A stretch of DNA of 64,000 bases from Dactylosporangium sp. AC04546 (GTDB lineage: Bacteria; Actinomycetota; Actinomycetes; Mycobacteriales; Micromonosporaceae), in the NCBI RefSeq assembly GCF_022095675.1, contig NZ_JAHYSG010000060.1, positions 1 through 64,000 on the forward strand. The letters run 5' to 3'. Under the pieces are notes generated by a model, which was given only the letters and a program-made list of their open reading frames with translations, did no database searches and was not told where the DNA came from. A program made the translations under genes and the position numbers. Positions 55,136 through 64,000 of the stretch are shown in pieces; position 1 is the first letter of the stretch, and every line of letters begins with the position of its first letter.

Positions 55136-57097
55136 TCAGTCGGCGCGGACCATCGGGAACGACACCAGCGCCGCGTTCGGGTCCGGCTCGGTCAGCGGGA
55201 TCTCGGCGGTCAGCGTCGTGCCCCGCGCCGGCGGGCTGACCACGGCGAGCCGGCCGCCCAGGGCCTCGACGCGGTCGCGGAGGCCGATGAGGCCGGTGCC
55301 GCCGGCCGGGTCGGCCCCGCCGGTGCCGTCGTCACGCACGGCCAGCCAGACCCGACGGTCGTCGGCGGTGACCGTCACGCAGGCGACCGACGCCCCGGCG
55401 TGTTTGGCCACATTGGTCAGCGCCTCGGACACCACGTAGTAGACCGCCACCTCCACCCGTTCGGGCAACCGCCGGTCGACCTGCACCCGCAGGTCCACCG
55501 GCACGACGCTGCGCCGGGCCAGCGTGCGCAGCATCGGGCACACACCGCCCTGGGTCAGCAGCGCCGGGTGGATGCCGCGGGCGAGGTCCGTCATGGACTC
55601 GTGGATCTCGGTGAGGTTCCGCACGGCACCGGTGAGCAGGTGCTGGACCGCCGGGTCCTCGGCCATCGCCGAGTCCCCCGCGATGCGCAGCCGCAGCGCC
55701 AGCGAGACGATCCGCTGCTGCGGACCGTCGTGCAGGTCCCGTTCGATCCGGCGCCGGGCGTCGTCGGCCGCGGCGACCAGCCGCACGCGGGAGGCGGCGA
55801 GCCGGGCCCGGTTCTCGGCGTTGGCGATCGCGGTGGCCACCAGCTCGGTGAACGCCTGCAGACGGGCCTCCGCGTCGGCGGGCACCGGCTCCGGCTGGTA
55901 CGACCGGACGAGCGTGACGCCCCACAGCTCGCCGTCGACCACGATCGGCACGCCGACGCCGCGGTGGACCCCGAGCGCGCGCACCTGCTCGGCGATCGGC
56001 CCGGTGGCGGTGTCGTAGTCGATCCGCGCGGTGCGGTGGGTACTGCGGATCATGCCCACGAGGTCCTCACCGGTGATCGGCACGCCCGGCCGGTCGGGCA
56101 GCAGCTGCCCGTCCTCGTCGCGCTCCGAGACGGACGTGACGGTGCCGCCCGGCTCGTACCGGAACAGCCCGGTGTGCAACCCCCGGAAGAGCTGGTGCAG
56201 CTCCGCCGTCACCGCCGCGAACACCTCCGTGGGCGGCCCGCCGGCCGCGACCAGCGTGGCCACCCGGCGCAGTGCGGCCTGCTCGGCCAGCAGCGCCTGG
56301 GTCGCCTGCTGGCTGTCCCGCAGCGTGTCGAGGAGCTCCTGGCGGTCCAGGGCGCTGCCGACGATCCCCGACAGCGCCGGGCCGAGGTGGTCACGGAGCC
56401 GGTCCACCGTCCCGGGCGGGGTGGTGTCCGCCACGATGAGCCGCACCGGACGCCCCTCCCGGTCGCGCAGGCGGAGCACGAGCGCGCCGGCCGTCTCGTC
56501 GGTGGCCTGGTCGGCGGCCTGGTCGGTGGCCCCCTCGGTGGCCTCGCCCGGACCCGGCGGGTCGCCGGCCTCGATCGACGCGTGGGAGAGACCCAACCGG
56601 GCCGCGAGGTGCCGCGCCCCGGCCCGCAGCCCGGACGGCAGGTCGTCCTCGCCGAGGATGCGGCGCGCGAGCTCGGCGGAGATGTCCGCCTCGGCCGCCC
56701 GTTGCTGCGCCTCCGCCGTGCGGGACCGGGCGAGGTCGGCCAGCCCGCTGCTGAACAGCGCCACGACGGCGAACACCGCGACCCGCTGGAGGTCGTGGGC
56801 CACGGTCAGGTGCAGCCCGCTCGGCGGGACGAGGAAGTAGTTGAACGCCACCGTGCTGCCCAGCGCGGCCAGCAGGCCGAGCCCCGCGCCCCACACGGTC
56901 GTCAGCGCCAGCACGCCGAGGATGTACAGCGCGGCGCTCGGCTGGCTGTCGGGGGTGGTGAGGCCGAGCACGGCCAGCACGGCCGTCTCCAGCGCGACGA
57001 CGGCCACCGCGACGGCGACGCCGAGCACCTGCGACGGCGGCGACGCCGGCAGCAGCCAACGCATCAGCCGACGCCGGACGGCGTTGCGCACCGTCAT
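55136..57097 (-). CDS. Orphan histidine kinase, DUF4118 membrane module plus GAF
   Basis: A 653-residue kinase. Four closely spaced helices (about 23-120) form a KdpD-like DUF4118 module. An Ala/Asp/Glu/Thr repeat linker lies near 185-205. A GAF domain (about 285-440) precedes the HisKA_3 helix E-R-D-L-H-D-G-P-Q-Q-R (His near 460). The ATPase domain has E-A-L-T-N-V-A-K-H and D-D-G-T-G-G. This His box and GAF resemble DevS/DosT sensors, where GAF holds heme, but an obvious heme His cannot be assigned by eye. No response regulator adjoins it. Start ATG 57097 after GGGAGG. Confidence 0.88.
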   Translation of the reverse strand: MTVRNAVRRRLMRWLLPASPPSQVLGVAVAVAVVALETAVLAVLGLTTPDSQPSAALYILGVLALTTVWGAGLGLLAALGSTVAFNYFLVPPSGLHLTVAHDLQRVAVFAVVALFSSGLADLARSRTAEAQQRAAEADISAELARRILGEDDLPSGLRAGARHLAARLGLSHASIEAGDPPGPGEATEGATDQAADQATDETAGALVLRLRDREGRPVRLIVADTTPPGTVDRLRDHLGPALSGIVGSALDRQELLDTLRDSQQATQALLAEQAALRRVATLVAAGGPPTEVFAAVTAELHQLFRGLHTGLFRYEPGGTVTSVSERDEDGQLLPDRPGVPITGEDLVGMIRSTHRTARIDYDTATGPIAEQVRALGVHRGVGVPIVVDGELWGVTLVRSYQPEPVPADAEARLQAFTELVATAIANAENRARLAASRVRLVAAADDARRRIERDLHDGPQQRIVSLALRLRIAGDSAMAEDPAVQHLLTGAVRNLTEIHESMTDLARGIHPALLTQGGVCPMLRTLARRSVVPVDLRVQVDRRLPERVEVAVYYVVSEALTNVAKHAGASVACVTVTADDRRVWLAVRDDGTGGADPAGGTGLIGLRDRVEALGGRLAVVSPPARGTTLTAEIPLTEPDPNAALVSFPMVRAD

Positions 57098-57122
57098 GCG
57101 GCCTCCCGGGCGGCAAGCTGGT

Positions 57123-57159
57123 GTGCCGGGGACCGGCGCGGATCGCGCCGGTCCGGCAC
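57123..57159 (-). terminator. Terminator between the CBS gene and the kinase
   Basis: Arms 57130-57140 and 57144-57154 form a perfect 11-bp stem with a 3-nt loop, extended by an outer GTGCCGG/CCGGCAC pairing with one bulge. It follows the CBS gene at 57247 on the minus strand. Confidence 0.6.
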
Positions 57160-57246
57160 GCACACGTCGACCGTTCGCCTCCCCGGCGGCCGTCACCACC
57201 ACCCGCCGGGGGTGACATCGGCACCGCCGGCGCGGGCCGGCCCCGC

Positions 57247-57828
57247 TCAGGCCCTGGGCCGGCGCACCTGGACGGTGGTGACACCCGGCGTGGTCCGCAC
57301 GAGCGCCACCACCGCCTCCCGCTCGGCCTGGTCGTCGAACTCGCCGTCGACGGCCGCGGTGGCGTCGTGCACGGTCACCGGCCAGCGGCGCCGCCCGTCG
57401 GCGTAGACGTCGAGGCGGTGCTGCGCCTCGCGCTGCGCGGCGTCGTCGGTCGGCAGCAGCGTCCGCAGCACGTCGCAGCGGCTGACGACGCCGACGACGT
57501 GCTCCTCGACCACGACGGGCACGGTGTGCGCCTCGCGGCGGACCATGGCGTCGGCCAGGTCGGCGACGTCGGCCTCGGGCCACGCGGTCACCGGCAGGCC
57601 CGACATCACCTCCCGCACCCGCTGCCCGGACGGGTCCGCCGCCGCGCCGGCCCGGGCCTGGTTGCGCAGCAGGTCGACCTCACGCACGATGCCGACGAGC
57701 AGGTCGTGCTCGTCGACCACCGGGGCCGCGGTGATCGAGCGGCGCTCCAGCAGCGCCACCGCCTCCGAGACCGGTGCTTCGGCGTGCACGGTGTACGCCG
57801 GGGTGGTCATGATGTCCTTCGCGTGCAT
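57247..57828 (-). CDS. CBS-pair protein with partial BON-like tail
   Basis: A 193-residue protein from ATG 57828 after GGAGGAGGAG. CBS motifs: A-K-D-I-M-T-T-P-A-Y-T-V and V-R-E-V-M-S-G-L-P-V-T-A. The C-terminal 50 residues (W-P-V-T-V-H-D-A-T, then V-V-A-L-V-R-T-T-P-G-V-T-T-V) look like a shortened BON. No clear DosR-like promoter was found upstream, unlike its two paralogues. Confidence 0.85.
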   Translation of the reverse strand: MHAKDIMTTPAYTVHAEAPVSEAVALLERRSITAAPVVDEHDLLVGIVREVDLLRNQARAGAAADPSGQRVREVMSGLPVTAWPEADVADLADAMVRREAHTVPVVVEEHVVGVVSRCDVLRTLLPTDDAAQREAQHRLDVYADGRRRWPVTVHDATAAVDGEFDDQAEREAVVALVRTTPGVTTVQVRRPRA

Positions 57829-57971
57829 CACTCCTCCTCCGTTCGTGTTGGTCGGTCGCCTCAAGCCTCCCGCCGGAAACGGTGCGGGCTCACCCCGCAC
57901 GGCATCGGTGGTGTGAACGCCTCTGCCGGGGGAAGGGCCCTACACGGCGATCTGAACGCACGGAGGTTGCT

Positions 57972-58943
57972 GTGACGACGAACGAGCCGGCGGCCGCGCT
58001 GCACCGGGCCGCGGAGGACGCGCTGCTCGCGCCCTCGATCCTGAACACCCAACCCTGGCACTGGCGGGTCGAGGGCGCGAACCTGGACCTGTACGCGGAC
58101 CCGGCCCGGCAGCTGCACGCCGCCGATCCGCACTGGGGCCTCATGGTCGTCAGCTGTGGTGCGGCCCTGCACCACGCACGGGTGTCGCTGCGGGCGGGCG
58201 GCTACGAGCCGGTGGTCCACCGCCGGCCCGACCCGCACCAACCGTGGCTGCTCGCCCGCATCCAGGCGGGCCGGGCGTGCCCGCCGTCACCGGCATCCCT
58301 GCGCACGTACCAGAGCCTGCGGCTGCGGCACACCGACCGGCGCGCGTTCGCGACCGACGTCCGGGTGCCCGCTGCCGTCATCGCCGGGCTCCGGTCGGCC
58401 GCCGAGGCCGAGCACGCGCACCTGTACCAGCTCGCACCGCAGGCCGTCGAGTACCTGCGCTACGCCGCGCAGGGCGCGCGGACCGCCGGCGCCCGGGACA
58501 AGGTCCACACGGCCGAGCTGCGGGACTGGACGTCACGCGGCGCCGATGACGGGGTACCGCCCGAGACCGTGGCGAAGCCGGCCGCGCGGCCGGTCCCCAC
58601 GCGCGACTTCGGGCTCGGCTCCGAGGCGGCGCTGGATCCGGGACCCGGCGACGACCGCGCGGCGGAGTACCTGGTCGTGGCCACGGCCGGAGACGACCCC
58701 ACGGACTGGCTGCACGCCGGGGAGGCGACGAGCGCGGTCTGGCTCGCCGCGACCGTCGAGGGGCTGGCGATCTCGCCGATGAGCGACGTCATCGAGGTCC
58801 CCGGTGCGCGGACGCTGCTGCGCAGCCTGCTGCACCCGACGGCGCAACCGCAGCTGGTCCTGCGGGCCGGCGTCGCCGGCGACGCCGACCCGCCCCCGCA
58901 GAGCCCGCGCCGGCCGGCGTCAGAGGCCATCGACGTCACCTGA
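57972..58943 (+). CDS. Acg-family nitroreductase-like protein
   Basis: A 323-residue Acg protein starting GTG 57972 after GGAGG. It has A-P-S-I-L-N-T-Q-P-W-H-W near residue 20, S-C-G-A-A-L-H-H near 60, and R-H-T-D-R-R-A-F near 120. It opens an apparent operon Acg, DUF1876, GH65. No convincing DosR-like box with correct spacing was found, although GGGGGAAGGGCCCT (57928-57941) is nearby. Confidence 0.88.
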   Translation: MTTNEPAAALHRAAEDALLAPSILNTQPWHWRVEGANLDLYADPARQLHAADPHWGLMVVSCGAALHHARVSLRAGGYEPVVHRRPDPHQPWLLARIQAGRACPPSPASLRTYQSLRLRHTDRRAFATDVRVPAAVIAGLRSAAEAEHAHLYQLAPQAVEYLRYAAQGARTAGARDKVHTAELRDWTSRGADDGVPPETVAKPAARPVPTRDFGLGSEAALDPGPGDDRAAEYLVVATAGDDPTDWLHAGEATSAVWLAATVEGLAISPMSDVIEVPGARTLLRSLLHPTAQPQLVLRAGVAGDADPPPQSPRRPASEAIDVT

Positions 58944-58960
58944 CACGCGAGGAGGTTGCC

Positions 58961-59236
58961 ATGACAACGACGAAACACTGGAGTGTCGAGGTCTCCATCG
59001 GCGAGAACGACGGCCGCACGTACGCCGAGGCCCGCCTGCAAACCAGCGACAACGACACCACCGAGCTGCGCGGGCACGGCGAGGCGCGCCTGAACCCGGC
59101 CGACGAGGACGTTCCGGAGATCGGCGACGAGGTGGCCGTGGCACGGGCGCTGTCCGACCTCGGACACCGCGTGCTGCTCGCGGCGGCGGCCGACATCCGG
59201 GCGATCTCCGACGAGCCGGTGCATCTGCACCGATAG
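58961..59236 (+). CDS. DUF1876 (dsRBD-fold) protein
   Basis: A 91-residue alpha/beta protein: W-S-V-E-V-S-I-G-E-N, T-Y-A-E-A-R-L, G-H-G-E-A-R-L-N-P, then E-I-G-D-E-V-A-V-A-R-A-L-S-D-L-G. This is DUF1876, represented in M. tuberculosis by Rv1738, a strongly DosR-induced protein with structural likeness to ribosome hibernation factors. AGGAGG precedes the start. It is the second possible ribosome-silencing protein in the window. Confidence 0.9.
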   Translation: MTTTKHWSVEVSIGENDGRTYAEARLQTSDNDTTELRGHGEARLNPADEDVPEIGDEVAVARALSDLGHRVLLAAAADIRAISDEPVHLHR

Positions 59237-59241
59237 GCGCG

Positions 59242-61641
59242 ATGGACGCGTGGACGTACCGGTTCGACGGGACCGGCCCGGCCGGCGAGGGCCTGCGCGA
59301 GGCGCTGTGCACTCTGGGCAACGGCTACCTCGCGACCCGGGGCGCCGTGCCGGAGTGCGACGCCGACGGAGTGCACTATCCGGGCACCTACGCCGCCGGC
59401 TGCTACAACCGCCTGCTCGACACGGTCGCCGGTGGGACGGTCGAGAACGAGAGCCTGGTGAACCTGCCGAACTGGCTGCCGTTGACGTTCCGGGCCGGGG
59501 ACGGCCCGTGGCTGGGCCGCCCGGGCACCGAGGTCCTCGACGAGGACCATGAGCTCGACCTGCGCGGCGGCGTGCTGTCGCGCCGCCTGCGCGTGCGGGA
59601 CAGCGCCGGGCGGACCACGGCGGTGACCCAGCTGCGGTTCGTGCACATGCGTGACCCGCACGTCTGCGGCCTGCGGGTCACGCTCACGCCGCAGGACTGG
59701 TCAGGAACGCTGACCGTACGGTCCGGGCTCGACGCCACCGTGCGCAACCGCGGGGTCGAACGCTACCGCGGGCTGTCGGACCGCCACCTGACGCAGCTGA
59801 CCGCCGGGCCTCTCGGGGCGGACGGTGTCGCGTGCTCGGTCGAGACCGGCCAGTCGCACGTGCGGGTCGCGCTGGCCGCCAACACCCGGGTGCTGCTGGA
59901 CGGCCGCGCGACCGGCGTCGCCCGCGCGGGCGGGGAGCCCGGCCGCGCCGAGCAGGAGATCACCGTCCCGGTTTCCGCCGGCCGCCGGATCACCGTCGAG
60001 AAGCTGGTCGTGGTGCACACCGCACGGGACAACGCGATCAGCGAGCCGTCCGTCGAGGCGCGGGAACACCTGGCCCGGCTCGCCGGCTTCGAGACGCTGC
60101 TGTACGAGCACCGGCTGGCGTGGCGGCAGCTGTGGCGGCGCTTCAGCTTCTCGCTGCGCGGCCCGCAGAGCCCCGCGCTGCCGGTGGTACGGCTGCATCT
60201 GTTCCATCTGCTGCAGACCGTGTCCGACCACAGCGCCGACCTCGACGCCGGTGTCCCGGCCCGCGGGCTGCACGGCGAGGCCTACCGCGGCCACGTCCTG
60301 TGGGACGAGCTGTTCGTCTTTCCGATCCTGAACCTGCGCGCGCCGGTGCTGAGCCGGGCGCTGCTGCGCTACCGGTACCGGCGGCTCCCGAGGGCCCGTG
60401 CCGCCGCCGCTGACGACGGCCGCCCGGGGGCGATGTACCCGTGGCAGTCGGGCAGCGACGGGCGGGAGGAGAGCCAGCGGCTGCACCTCAATCCGCTGTC
60501 CGGACGCTGGATCGCGGACGTCTCCAGGCTCCAGCGGCACGTCGGGCTGGCGGTGGCGTACAACACCTGGCAGTACTACGAGGTCACCGGCGACCGTGAG
60601 TTCCTCGGCCGCGACGGCGCCGAGATGATCATCGAGGTCGCGCGGTACTTCGCCGCGCTGGCCGAGCACGACGACGCCCGCGACCGGTACGTCATCCGCG
60701 GCGTGATGGGCCCGGACGAGTTCCACACCGGCTATCCCGGCGCCGACCGGCCCGGCATCGACAACAACGCCTACACGAACATCCTCACCGTGTGGCTCAT
60801 GCTGCGCGCGCTGGACGTGCTCGACGCGCTCGGCGCCGACCGGCGGGCCGAGCTGGCCGAGACGCTGCACCTCGACCCGGCCGAGCCCCGCCGCTGGGCG
60901 GACATCTCCCGCCGGATGTTCGTGCCCGTGCGCCCCGACGGGATCATCGAGCAGTTCGAGGGCTACGCCGGCCTGGCCGAGCTGGACTGGCCGACGTACC
61001 GCGACCGCTACGGCGACGTCCGCCGCCTCGACCGGATCCTCGAGTCGGAGGGCGACACCCCGAACCGGTACCAGGCCTCGAAGCAGGCCGACGTGCTGAT
61101 GCTGTTCTACCTGCTCTCCGCCGACGAGCTGGGCGAGCTGCTGCATCGCCTCGGCTACCGGCTGCCCGCCGACGCCATCGCGCGCACCGTCGAGTATTAC
61201 CTGGCCCGCACCGCGCACGGCTCCACGCTCAGCGCGGTCGTCCACGCCTGGGTGCTCGCCCGCAACCATCGTGAGGAGGCGCTGCGGTACTTCGTCGAGG
61301 CCCTTTGCAGCGACGTCGCCGACATCCAGGGCGGTACGACCGCCGAAGGCATCCACCTGGCCGCGATGGCCGGGTCGGTCGACGTGCTGCAGCGCTGCTT
61401 CGCCGGCCTGGAGACCCGCGGCGGCGCGCTGCTGCTCAACCCCTACTGGCCGCGGCAGCTCGGCGTGCTGGAGTTCGACATCCGCTACCGCGGGCACCGG
61501 ATCACCCTGCGGATCAGCGGCGCCACGGTGCGGGTGACGGCCGGCCCGGGCCGCCTGCCGCCGATCCGGGTGAACTGCCGGGACGAGGCCGTCGAGCTGG
61601 GCCCCGGCGAGGTCGTCCAGTTCCCCCTGCACCCGGCGTGA
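59242..61641 (+). CDS. GH65 disaccharide phosphorylase family protein
   Basis: A 799-residue inverting phosphorylase-type glycoside enzyme. N-terminal beta-sandwich (1-270, opening L-G-N-G-Y-L-A-T-R-G), linker helices, (alpha/alpha)6 barrel with the general acid Glu493 in V-M-G-P-D-E-F-H, a phosphate-site region around T-T-A-E-G-I-H, and a C-terminal beta layer. It would cleave trehalose, maltose or kojibiose with phosphate, conserving energy as a sugar phosphate. Substrate undetermined. M. tuberculosis Rv2006 (DosR regulon) contains a GH65 domain. It starts 5 nt after DUF1876 without its own ribosome site, so coupled. Confidence 0.88.
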   Translation: MDAWTYRFDGTGPAGEGLREALCTLGNGYLATRGAVPECDADGVHYPGTYAAGCYNRLLDTVAGGTVENESLVNLPNWLPLTFRAGDGPWLGRPGTEVLDEDHELDLRGGVLSRRLRVRDSAGRTTAVTQLRFVHMRDPHVCGLRVTLTPQDWSGTLTVRSGLDATVRNRGVERYRGLSDRHLTQLTAGPLGADGVACSVETGQSHVRVALAANTRVLLDGRATGVARAGGEPGRAEQEITVPVSAGRRITVEKLVVVHTARDNAISEPSVEAREHLARLAGFETLLYEHRLAWRQLWRRFSFSLRGPQSPALPVVRLHLFHLLQTVSDHSADLDAGVPARGLHGEAYRGHVLWDELFVFPILNLRAPVLSRALLRYRYRRLPRARAAAADDGRPGAMYPWQSGSDGREESQRLHLNPLSGRWIADVSRLQRHVGLAVAYNTWQYYEVTGDREFLGRDGAEMIIEVARYFAALAEHDDARDRYVIRGVMGPDEFHTGYPGADRPGIDNNAYTNILTVWLMLRALDVLDALGADRRAELAETLHLDPAEPRRWADISRRMFVPVRPDGIIEQFEGYAGLAELDWPTYRDRYGDVRRLDRILESEGDTPNRYQASKQADVLMLFYLLSADELGELLHRLGYRLPADAIARTVEYYLARTAHGSTLSAVVHAWVLARNHREEALRYFVEALCSDVADIQGGTTAEGIHLAAMAGSVDVLQRCFAGLETRGGALLLNPYWPRQLGVLEFDIRYRGHRITLRISGATVRVTAGPGRLPPIRVNCRDEAVELGPGEVVQFPLHPA

Positions 61642-61683
61642 TCGGCCGCCGGTCGAGGGGAGGCACCCCGGCCCCCACATCCC

Positions 61684-61726
61684 GTGACCTTCGGCCGATG
61701 TGGCCCGTCCAGGTCCGGGCCAGGGT
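61684..61726 (+). promoter_or_regulatory. DosR-like box and -10 for the acyl-CoA synthetase
   Basis: Box GTGACCTTCGGCCG (61684-61697) is followed after 23 nt by CAGGGT (61721-61726). The predicted leader is about 14 nt and carries the ribosome site. Confidence 0.65.
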
Positions 61727-61746
61727 GGACAGGAGGAGGTACCGCG

Positions 61747-64000
61747 ATGGAAGCCACCGACTGTCTCACCATGGACGGCCGCATCGTCCACGTCCGCGCC
61801 ATCCGGCCCGATGACGCGCCCGCGCTGCTCGCGCTGCACCAGCGGCTCTCGCCGCGCAACCGGTACCTGCGCTTCTTCACCGCCGGCGCGGCGCTGGACG
61901 CCGAGGTGCGCCGGCTCACCCGGGCCTCGGACGGCGACCGGCTCGGCCTGCTGGTCGAGGAGGACGGCCGGGTGCTCGCCGCGGGCTCCTACGAGCGGGT
62001 GAACCCCGACCAGGCGGACTTCGCGCTCGTCGTCGCCGACGAGCACCACGGCGAGGGCCTCGGCACCCTGCTGCTCGAGCACCTCGCCGCCGCCGCCCGG
62101 CACGCCGGCATCACCGAGCTCGTCGGCGACGTGCTGCCCGAGAACGCCGCCATGCTGCGGGTCGGTCGCGGCATGGCGCCCGGCACGACCAACCGGTTCG
62201 TCTCCGGCACGGTGCGGATCCGCGTGCCGACCATCCCCGACGAGGCGGCGCTGGCCGCGGTCGGGGCGCGCGACCGCACGGCCGCCCACCGGTCGCTGCG
62301 GCCGCTGCTGGCGCCGGCGTCCGTCGCCGTCATCGGCGCCGGCCGGTCGGCCGGCGGCGTCGGCCATGAGGTGCTCGCCGCGCTGCGCGACGGCGGCTAC
62401 ACCGGCGCACTGCACGCGGTGAACCCGCACGCCACACAGGTGTGCGGGGTGGCCGCCCACCCGACGGTGGCCGCGATCGGCTCCCCCGTCGACCTCGCCG
62501 TCATCGCCGTGCCCGCCGGTTCGGTCCCGGATGTGGTACGGCAGTGCTGCGCGTCCGGTGTCCGGGCAGCGGTGGTGCTCAGCGCAGGGCTGGACCGGGC
62601 CGCCGAACGGGACCTCGTCGCGGTGGCCCGCCGGCACGGCATGCGGATCGTGGGCCCGAACTGCCTGGGTGTGATCAACACGGATCCGGCGGTGCGCGTC
62701 AACGCGGCGTTCGCTCCCGTGCAGCCGGTCGCGGGCGGGCTCGCGGTGGCGTCCCAGTCGGGCGCGGTGGGGGTCGCGATCCTCCAGGCGACGACCCGCT
62801 GCGGCGTCGGCGTCTCCAGCTTCGTCTCGCTCGGCGACAAGGCCGACGTCAGCGGCAACGACCTCCTCACCTACTGGTACGACGACCCGGCCACCCGCGC
62901 CGTCGCGCTCTACCTTGAGTCGTTCGGCAACCCGCGCCGGTTCGCCTGGGTCGCGCGGGCGCTGGCCACCCGCAAGCCGGTGCTGGCCGTCAAGAGCGGC
63001 CGCGCCGAGGGCGGCCGGCGGGCGGGCGCGTCGCCCACCGCCGCCGCGGTCCGCACCGACACCGCCGTGCAGGCGCTGTTCGCTCAGGCCGGGGTGATCC
63101 GCACCGACACGCTCGGCGAGCTGCTCGACACCGCCCGGGTGCTCGTCGACCAGCCGCTGCCCGGCGGCTCCCGGCTCGCCGTCGTCGGCAACGCCGGCGG
63201 CCTCAACGTGGTGGCCGCCGACGCCGCCCGCACCGCCGCGCTGGCCGTCCCGGCGCTCGTCGCCGCCGGCGCCAACCCGGTCGACCTCGGCGCCGAGGCC
63301 ACCCCGGAGGCGATGGCGGCCGCGATCCGCGCCGTGGCCCGGGCGGGCGAGGCCGACCTGATGGTCGTCGCGTTCGTCGCCACCCGCACCAACGACAGCG
63401 CGGCGATCCTCGCGGCCGTCGGCGCGGCGATCGACGACTGCCCGGACCTGCCGGTCGCCGTCGTCGCCGTCGGGGTGCGGGACGCCCCGGCAACCGTGGG
63501 CGTGCGCCGGGCGCCGGTGTTCGACCTTCCGGAGCCGGCGGTGCTCGCGCTGGGGCGGGCCGCCCGCTACGCGGCCTGGCGCCGCGAGCCGGCCGGGAAG
63601 CGCCCCGTCCTGCCGGGCATCGACGCGGAGGCCGCGCGGGCCGTGATACGGCGGGCGCTCGCGACCGCCGACGGCTGGCAACCGGCGGACGTGGCCCGGT
63701 CGGTGCTGTCCTGCTACGGCGTGCCGGTCGTGGAGACGCTCGTCGCCACCGGCGCGGACGAGACGGTCCGGTTCGCTGCCCTGGCCGGCTACCCGGTCGC
63801 CGTCAAGGCCGCGGCACCCGGCATCGTGCACAAGTCCGACATCGGCGCGGTCTGGCTCGGCCTGTCCGACGAGGCCGCCGTCCGCCGGGCGTACCGCGGG
63901 ATCGGCATCGCGCTCGGCCAGGCCCGCCCGGCGGTCCTCGTGCAGCCCATGGCCGCGGCCGGGGTCGAGCTCGTGGCCGGCGTGGTCCACGACGAGCGGT
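61747..64000 (+). CDS. GNAT/ADP-forming acyl-CoA synthetase fusion, cut by the window edge
   Basis: At least 751 residues; the frame is open to the right edge. The order is a GNAT acetyltransferase domain (about 15-160, with D-E-H-H-G-E-G-L-G-T), a CoA-binding domain (about 190-290, S-V-A-V-I-G-A-G-R), a succinyl-CoA-ligase-like domain (about 330-600, with S-Q-S-G-A-V-G), then the start of the ATP-grasp domain (V-A-V-K-A-A-A-P-G-I-V-H-K-S-D). It could make ATP from acetyl-CoA or acetylate other proteins. In the GNAT acetyl-CoA pocket G-E-G-L-G-T is intact. Start follows AGGAGGAGG. Confidence 0.9.
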   Translation, partial: MEATDCLTMDGRIVHVRAIRPDDAPALLALHQRLSPRNRYLRFFTAGAALDAEVRRLTRASDGDRLGLLVEEDGRVLAAGSYERVNPDQADFALVVADEHHGEGLGTLLLEHLAAAARHAGITELVGDVLPENAAMLRVGRGMAPGTTNRFVSGTVRIRVPTIPDEAALAAVGARDRTAAHRSLRPLLAPASVAVIGAGRSAGGVGHEVLAALRDGGYTGALHAVNPHATQVCGVAAHPTVAAIGSPVDLAVIAVPAGSVPDVVRQCCASGVRAAVVLSAGLDRAAERDLVAVARRHGMRIVGPNCLGVINTDPAVRVNAAFAPVQPVAGGLAVASQSGAVGVAILQATTRCGVGVSSFVSLGDKADVSGNDLLTYWYDDPATRAVALYLESFGNPRRFAWVARALATRKPVLAVKSGRAEGGRRAGASPTAAAVRTDTAVQALFAQAGVIRTDTLGELLDTARVLVDQPLPGGSRLAVVGNAGGLNVVAADAARTAALAVPALVAAGANPVDLGAEATPEAMAAAIRAVARAGEADLMVVAFVATRTNDSAAILAAVGAAIDDCPDLPVAVVAVGVRDAPATVGVRRAPVFDLPEPAVLALGRAARYAAWRREPAGKRPVLPGIDAEAARAVIRRALATADGWQPADVARSVLSCYGVPVVETLVATGADETVRFAALAGYPVAVKAAAPGIVHKSDIGAVWLGLSDEAAVRRAYRGIGIALGQARPAVLVQPMAAAGVELVAGVVHDER

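Noticed and set aside
57928..57941. DosR-like box for the Acg gene at 57972
   Set aside because: GGGGGAAGGGCCCT matches loosely and no -10 hexamer fits between it and the start, so it is not listed as a promoter.
59701..63990. A 1429-codon minus-strand frame
   Set aside because: It is antisense to GH65 and the acyl-CoA synthetase, both of which have full catalytic motifs.

Overview
The window is high-GC DNA with strongly G/C-ended codons, GTG starts, tight ATGA overlaps and actinobacterial gene families. A filamentous, mainly aerobic actinomycete is the best guess (Micromonosporaceae-like, not certain). No rRNA, tRNA, CRISPR array or intact insertion sequence was seen; an IS110-type transposase tail lies at the left edge.

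Region 1 (1-18.2 kb) is ordinary accessory DNA. It holds a CUT1 sugar ABC operon without its own ATPase (980-5339, with a LacI-type operator at 5453-5468), an NmrA/MDR redox pair divergent from an HTH regulator, a membrane protein, a NarL-type two-component system, an MFS exporter, and a large GH38 alpha-mannosidase. The mannosidase is followed by a 41-codon ORF built from repeated copies of the next gene's 5' end.

Region 2 (18.2 kb to the right edge) is a dormancy/anaerobic-survival island. Its gene families closely match the mycobacterial DosR (DevR) regulon: seven universal stress proteins, five Acg-type nitroreductases, three CBS-domain proteins, a cNMP/CBS/DUF294 protein, Hsp20, a PNPOx-like protein, a CtpF-like P-type ATPase, an HPF/RaiA-like and a DUF1876 protein (ribosome hibernation), and a GH65 phosphorylase. 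A fermentation set is added: pyruvate formate-lyase and its activase, AdhE, a zinc alcohol dehydrogenase, GAPDH, PPDK, a CoA-transferase and a GNAT/ADP-forming acyl-CoA synthetase. About 29.3-31.8 kb is an interruption with decayed genes.

The main result is a shared promoter layout. A 14-bp near-palindrome close to GGGACCTTCGGCCC, resembling the DosR box, precedes about 20 transcription units. In all but one unit a weak -10 hexamer of form NANNNT (usually SANNNT) begins 23 or 24 nt after the box. In five units the start codon falls at the predicted +1, so leaderless mRNAs are expected. No orphan DosR-like response regulator is in the window. An orphan GAF-domain histidine kinase (55136-57097) is the only candidate sensor seen in the island.
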